Shown here one piece after another: positions 61,548 through 64,000 of a DNA stretch of 64,000 nt. Position numbers and translations under genes: made by a program. The first letter of the stretch is position 1. Each line of letters starts with the position of its first letter. The notes beneath the pieces are model-generated. The model was not told where the DNA came from. It was given only the letters and a program-made list of their open reading frames with translations, and did no database searches. This DNA comes from Spirulina subsalsa PCC 9445 (GTDB taxonomy: Bacteria; Cyanobacteriota; Cyanobacteriia; Cyanobacteriales; Spirulinaceae): positions 2,497,725 to 2,561,724 of the forward strand of contig NZ_JH980292.1 of the NCBI RefSeq assembly GCF_000314005.1, in the 5' to 3' direction.

Positions 61548-62051
61548 ATGACTTACACCACAACTTCTCCCATCAACACTATTAATGCAGAGCAGTTGGT
61601 TAATCCAGTCTCCGCAACCACGGCTCAACTGAAACGCCTTAGCGTTGATGATCAACTGGCTTTACTCTGGCTGGCTTATACCGAGTTAGGTCGTTCTATC
61701 ACCCCGGCGGCTCCTGGTGCGGCTCGTCTCCAGTTTGCAGAAGGGCTTCTGAATCAATTTCGTCGAATGTCCTGGGATGAGCAGTTACAAGCGATGCGGG
61801 ATTTAGTGAATCAAGTTAATACTCCCATCTCCCGGGCTTATGGGATTTTGAGTGTCAACACCAAGCTGGCTTTCTGGTACACTCTCGCGGAAATGATGGA
61901 AGAGGGAACTGTGATTCCCGTTCCGAGTGGCTACACCATGAGCGATAGTGTGTTAAAGGTGTTTGATGCCCTGCAACGTCTAGAGTTTGGTCAACAAATT
62001 ACTGTATTGCGGAATGCGGTAGTGGAGATGGGAGTTGATCCTCTCGCCTAG
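61548..62051 (+). CDS. Helical carotenoid protein (OCP N-terminal-domain paralogue)
   Basis: 167 residues from ATG at 61548 with GAGAGAC upstream. All-helical domain matching the N-terminal half of orange carotenoid protein: LVNPVSATTAQLKRLSVDDQLALLWLAY, AAPGAARLQFAEGLL, MSWDEQLQAMRDL and INT-like SVNTKLAFWYTLAEMM. Binds a ketocarotenoid and may quench phycobilisomes or singlet oxygen. There is no C-terminal sensor domain in this gene; instead a separate homologue follows 78 bases downstream. Regulatory boxes and a CRP-type site lie upstream. Confidence 0.95.
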   Translation: MTYTTTSPINTINAEQLVNPVSATTAQLKRLSVDDQLALLWLAYTELGRSITPAAPGAARLQFAEGLLNQFRRMSWDEQLQAMRDLVNQVNTPISRAYGILSVNTKLAFWYTLAEMMEEGTVIPVPSGYTMSDSVLKVFDALQRLEFGQQITVLRNAVVEMGVDPLA

Positions 62052-62063
62052 ACTCTAAGAATA

Positions 62064-62088
62064 AAGGGGGCGCAAACTGCGCCCCCTT
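62064..62088 (+). terminator. Hairpin between hcp and the CTD homologue
   Basis: AAGGGGGCGC and GCGCCCCCTT form a 10-bp stem with loop AAACT. There is no U-tract after it, so partial termination or an mRNA-stabilising hairpin is more likely than full termination; it could set the ratio of the two proteins. Confidence 0.55.
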
Positions 62089-62129
62089 ACAATGTCGTTC
62101 GTAGTCAAAAATTTAAACACTTAAAATAA

Positions 62130-62540
62130 ATGGTTTTTTCCCGGCCTTCTTTTGATACTCTGACCATTCAAGGCATTGATAACGCTGTTATTGGTCGCTA
62201 TTTCACAGCCCTGAATGCTGGAGATTTTGCGGCAACGGCTCAACTCTTTGCACCAGAAGGGGAGTTATATCCACCCTTTGAAGAGGCGATCGCAAGTCCG
62301 AGTTCCATCCAGCGTTACTTAGAACAGGAAGCCCAAGGGTTGCGCTGTGAACCCCAAGAGGGGGAAACCCTCACACGAGAAAACGGCATGACCTTAGTAC
62401 AAGTGAAGGGTCGGGTTCATACCCCTATCTTTAGCGTCAATGTAGCTTGGCAATTCCTGGTGAACCCCAACTCCGAAATTCTCCAAGTCCAGATCAAACT
62501 CTTGGCTTCTTTAGAAGAACTGCTAACTTTGCGCCGTTAG
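62130..62540 (+). CDS. OCP C-terminal domain homologue (CTDH, NTF2-like)
   Basis: 136 residues. NTF2-fold like the sensor half of OCP: GRYFTALNAGDFAATAQLF, ELYPPFEE, GLRCEP, and NVAWQFLVNP with IKLLASLEELL at the end. The Tyr (RYF) and Trp (AWQF) that hydrogen-bond the carotenoid keto group in OCP are in place. CTDHs deliver carotenoid to helical carotenoid proteins or scavenge oxygen species. The pair with the upstream gene is a split form of OCP. Start is the first ATG. Confidence 0.94.
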   Translation: MVFSRPSFDTLTIQGIDNAVIGRYFTALNAGDFAATAQLFAPEGELYPPFEEAIASPSSIQRYLEQEAQGLRCEPQEGETLTRENGMTLVQVKGRVHTPIFSVNVAWQFLVNPNSEILQVQIKLLASLEELLTLRR

Positions 62541-62605
62541 TTGAATGACTCCACCTCCTCGGAGGGTGGGGTTTCTCCAACCTCGCCCTTCTTGAGTTTG
62601 GAGCT

Positions 62606-63040
62606 TTACACTTGGGCGGGTTGAGCAAACGCCTGAGCTAACCAACTGCGACCTAATTCTATATCCTTGGGCGCACATTGCCAGTCGGGATGACTGGTCA
62701 TTAACAAACTTTCGAGACTTTCTCGGTCGAATAAGTGCCACACCACAGCACCAGACACTTCCGAGGCGATCGCATAACAATTCGTGCTAACACAATGAAC
62801 GATCACAGACTGGGCGACCCGCTCAATCTGCATTTGTTCTTGAGGCTGTAACCGCCGAAACCGCCGAATCAAAGCTTTCCAGGTTTCTAAATCGGTCACT
62901 AACAAACCCGGAATCATCACCGTGAGATCCGATTCACCATTGACCCAAATCCAGTAATTCCGAGAAGGATCCACACCCATTAACCAGGGGAGTTCATCAT
63001 CAAGGCGATAGCGGGGGCTAAGAACAAAAGGCTCTGTCAT
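62606..63040 (-). CDS. Hypothetical protein
   Basis: 144 residues from ATG at 63040 (MTEPFVLSP); an in-frame start ten codons upstream is less likely. Mixed alpha/beta composition with WIWVNGESDLTVMIPGLLV and a C-terminal helical stretch ending WLAQAFAQP. No signal peptide, membrane segment or known motif. Convergent with the CTDH gene. Family not recognised. Confidence 0.7.
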   Translation of the reverse strand: MTEPFVLSPRYRLDDELPWLMGVDPSRNYWIWVNGESDLTVMIPGLLVTDLETWKALIRRFRRLQPQEQMQIERVAQSVIVHCVSTNCYAIASEVSGAVVWHLFDRESLESLLMTSHPDWQCAPKDIELGRSWLAQAFAQPAQV

Positions 63041-63245
63041 GGTTATGCAGAATGTTTCATTAATGAGCAACCAACGGCAGGGGGCTTACAAGCTGTGAGA
63101 TGAAAGCCCGCGTCCCGTACTGCTTTCACATGGTAATAATCTGTATTCTGGATGGGCAAAAACTTTACAAAAGTTACCATTGCAGACTAAATTCACTAAT
63201 TTTCGCAACATGACTTTACAATTTATTGAAAAATTGGGTCTAAAA

Positions 63246-63266
63246 CCCCGTCGCTTTAGCGCGGGG
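63246..63266 (-). terminator. Terminator-like hairpin after ecfT/cbiQ
   Basis: CCCCGTCGC-TTTA-GCGCGGGG with one bulge, followed on the minus strand by TTTTA. It begins 5 bases after the stop of the transporter gene. The shape also resembles IS200/IS605 ends. Confidence 0.55.
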
Positions 63267-63271
63267 GGGAT

Positions 63272-64000
63272 TCACCCCCCCAGAGGGGCAATCCAGAAGC
63301 CACAGGCAATGACCAGACTCACCACTAGCCCCCACCAACTATAAGCATTAATCCCTTGCCATGCCTTATCTTTTTCCGTCGTCGGTTGACCATATCCGCG
63401 TAAAATCATGGCTTGATAGACCCGTTGGGACTGTTCATAACTGCGCACCAATAACGTCCCCACTAAGGCCGCCAACCGTTCTAAATTACGTTTGCTGAGG
63501 CGATCGCCCCGAAACCCCCGTAACTTCATGGCTCGTTGCATCGTGACCGCCATCTCCGCTAACTCTTCCAAATAACGATAGGTTAACAGTGCCATATCCA
63601 CCAATAATTTGGGCAATCCGAGGGAGCGCATGGCTTTTAAACTACCAACAAAAGGAGCCGTCCCAAACAGAACTAAACTCACTGTAACAATGCAGATAAA
63701 GCGAGTCACAATTAACAGTACCGTTAAGCAGCCTTCCCAACGCACAGCCACCCCGCCCCATTGGAAAATCACCGTTTCCCCCTGCACCAAAGGCAAAAAC
63801 ACCACCACGGCAGCGATAAATAACCCCGGATAGCGTAAATGACCCAACAAAAACGAGAGCGGCAAGCGAGACAAGGCATATAATCCCGCCGTTACGCCAA
63901 TCATAAAGGGTAACAGTTGCAACCGTTCCACCCCGGCAAAGGTGAAAATTAAGCTCAACAAACCCAATAACTTGGGGGGATGTTGCCAACGGTGAACCGG
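63272..64000 (-). CDS. Energy-coupling factor transporter transmembrane protein (EcfT/CbiQ family; 5' end outside window)
   Basis: 243 visible codons; the frame is open through the right edge, beginning PVHRWQHPPKLLGL, which resembles the start of CbiQ proteins, so the true start lies just beyond 64000. Five or so hydrophobic segments, and the two coupling motifs AMKLRGFRGD and AMILRGYGQP near the C-terminal third, which contact the ATPases. The T component of an ECF transporter for cobalt, nickel or a vitamin; substrate unresolved because the S component is not in view. Confidence 0.85.
   Translation of the reverse strand, partial: PVHRWQHPPKLLGLLSLIFTFAGVERLQLLPFMIGVTAGLYALSRLPLSFLLGHLRYPGLFIAAVVVFLPLVQGETVIFQWGGVAVRWEGCLTVLLIVTRFICIVTVSLVLFGTAPFVGSLKAMRSLGLPKLLVDMALLTYRYLEELAEMAVTMQRAMKLRGFRGDRLSKRNLERLAALVGTLLVRSYEQSQRVYQAMILRGYGQPTTEKDKAWQGINAYSWWGLVVSLVIACGFWIAPLGG

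Overview
The window comes from a cyanobacterium. Three things support this: the highly iterated palindrome GCGATCGC recurs inside and between genes throughout; the gene content is cyanobacterial (a Gun4 protein, a helical carotenoid protein followed by a C-terminal-domain homologue of the orange carotenoid protein, a plastoquinone/tocopherol-type methyltransferase, very large GAF/PAS signalling proteins); and heptamer short tandem repeats (GGGAGTC / GATTCCC) and small dispersed palindromes fill the intergenic space. The genus cannot be fixed from sequence alone; a filamentous Spirulina/Oscillatoria-like lineage is a guess.

Layout. 1-5742 (minus strand): a surface-polysaccharide cluster (O-antigen-polymerase-like protein, acyltransferase, GT2, GT4, polysaccharide deacetylase cut by the window edge) with overlapping genes, preceded by a superfamily II helicase. 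7434-15805: nadA, an anchored Ig/beta-propeller protein, a B12-binding radical SAM protein, a pentapeptide-repeat protein, a solitary DNA methyltransferase and a PLP decarboxylase. 15832-20112: a 1426-residue receiver/GAF/PAS adenylate cyclase. 20609-30751: SUI1 factor, two glycosyltransferases, small membrane proteins, thioredoxin-TPR protein, coiled-coil DMT permease, Gun4, a degenerate GAF histidine kinase and a site-2 protease. 30750-32085: a tnpB-only IS200/IS605-type element. 32164-43917: cysS and two giant signalling genes (GAF/PAS/GGDEF; CheA with three receivers). 44056-47634: Uma2 remnant, cobalamin riboswitch, a hypothetical gene, fatty acid desaturase, quinone methyltransferase. 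47734-53147: UPF0104 protein, ispD, HTH-like protein, small genes, pyrR and tnpB relics. 53148-58474: MacB-like ABC exporter parts. 58475-64000: OmpA-like protein, a QueG-HAD fusion, the HCP/CTDH pair, a hypothetical protein and an EcfT/CbiQ permease cut by the edge.

The most unusual signal is a family of about 25-30-bp palindromic elements (arms near TTCGCGAA / TTGCTACGCAACG) present at 11 sites. They are not confined to spacers. Copies lie in frame inside the adenylate cyclase, the CheA linker, a hypothetical protein, a tnpB relic and the C-terminus of QueG-HAD; one supplies the ispD stop codon; one sits inside the peripheral arm of the cobalamin riboswitch; and one is nested in another dispersed repeat whose uninterrupted version is also in the window, so occupied and empty sites can be compared. 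Other leads are a perfect CRP-type site and a TTTGCATAA repeat cluster between queG-HAD and hcp, and tnpB 3' ends sitting as leaders in front of ispD and an ABC ATPase gene.

No rRNA, tRNA, CRISPR array or complete defence system was recognised.
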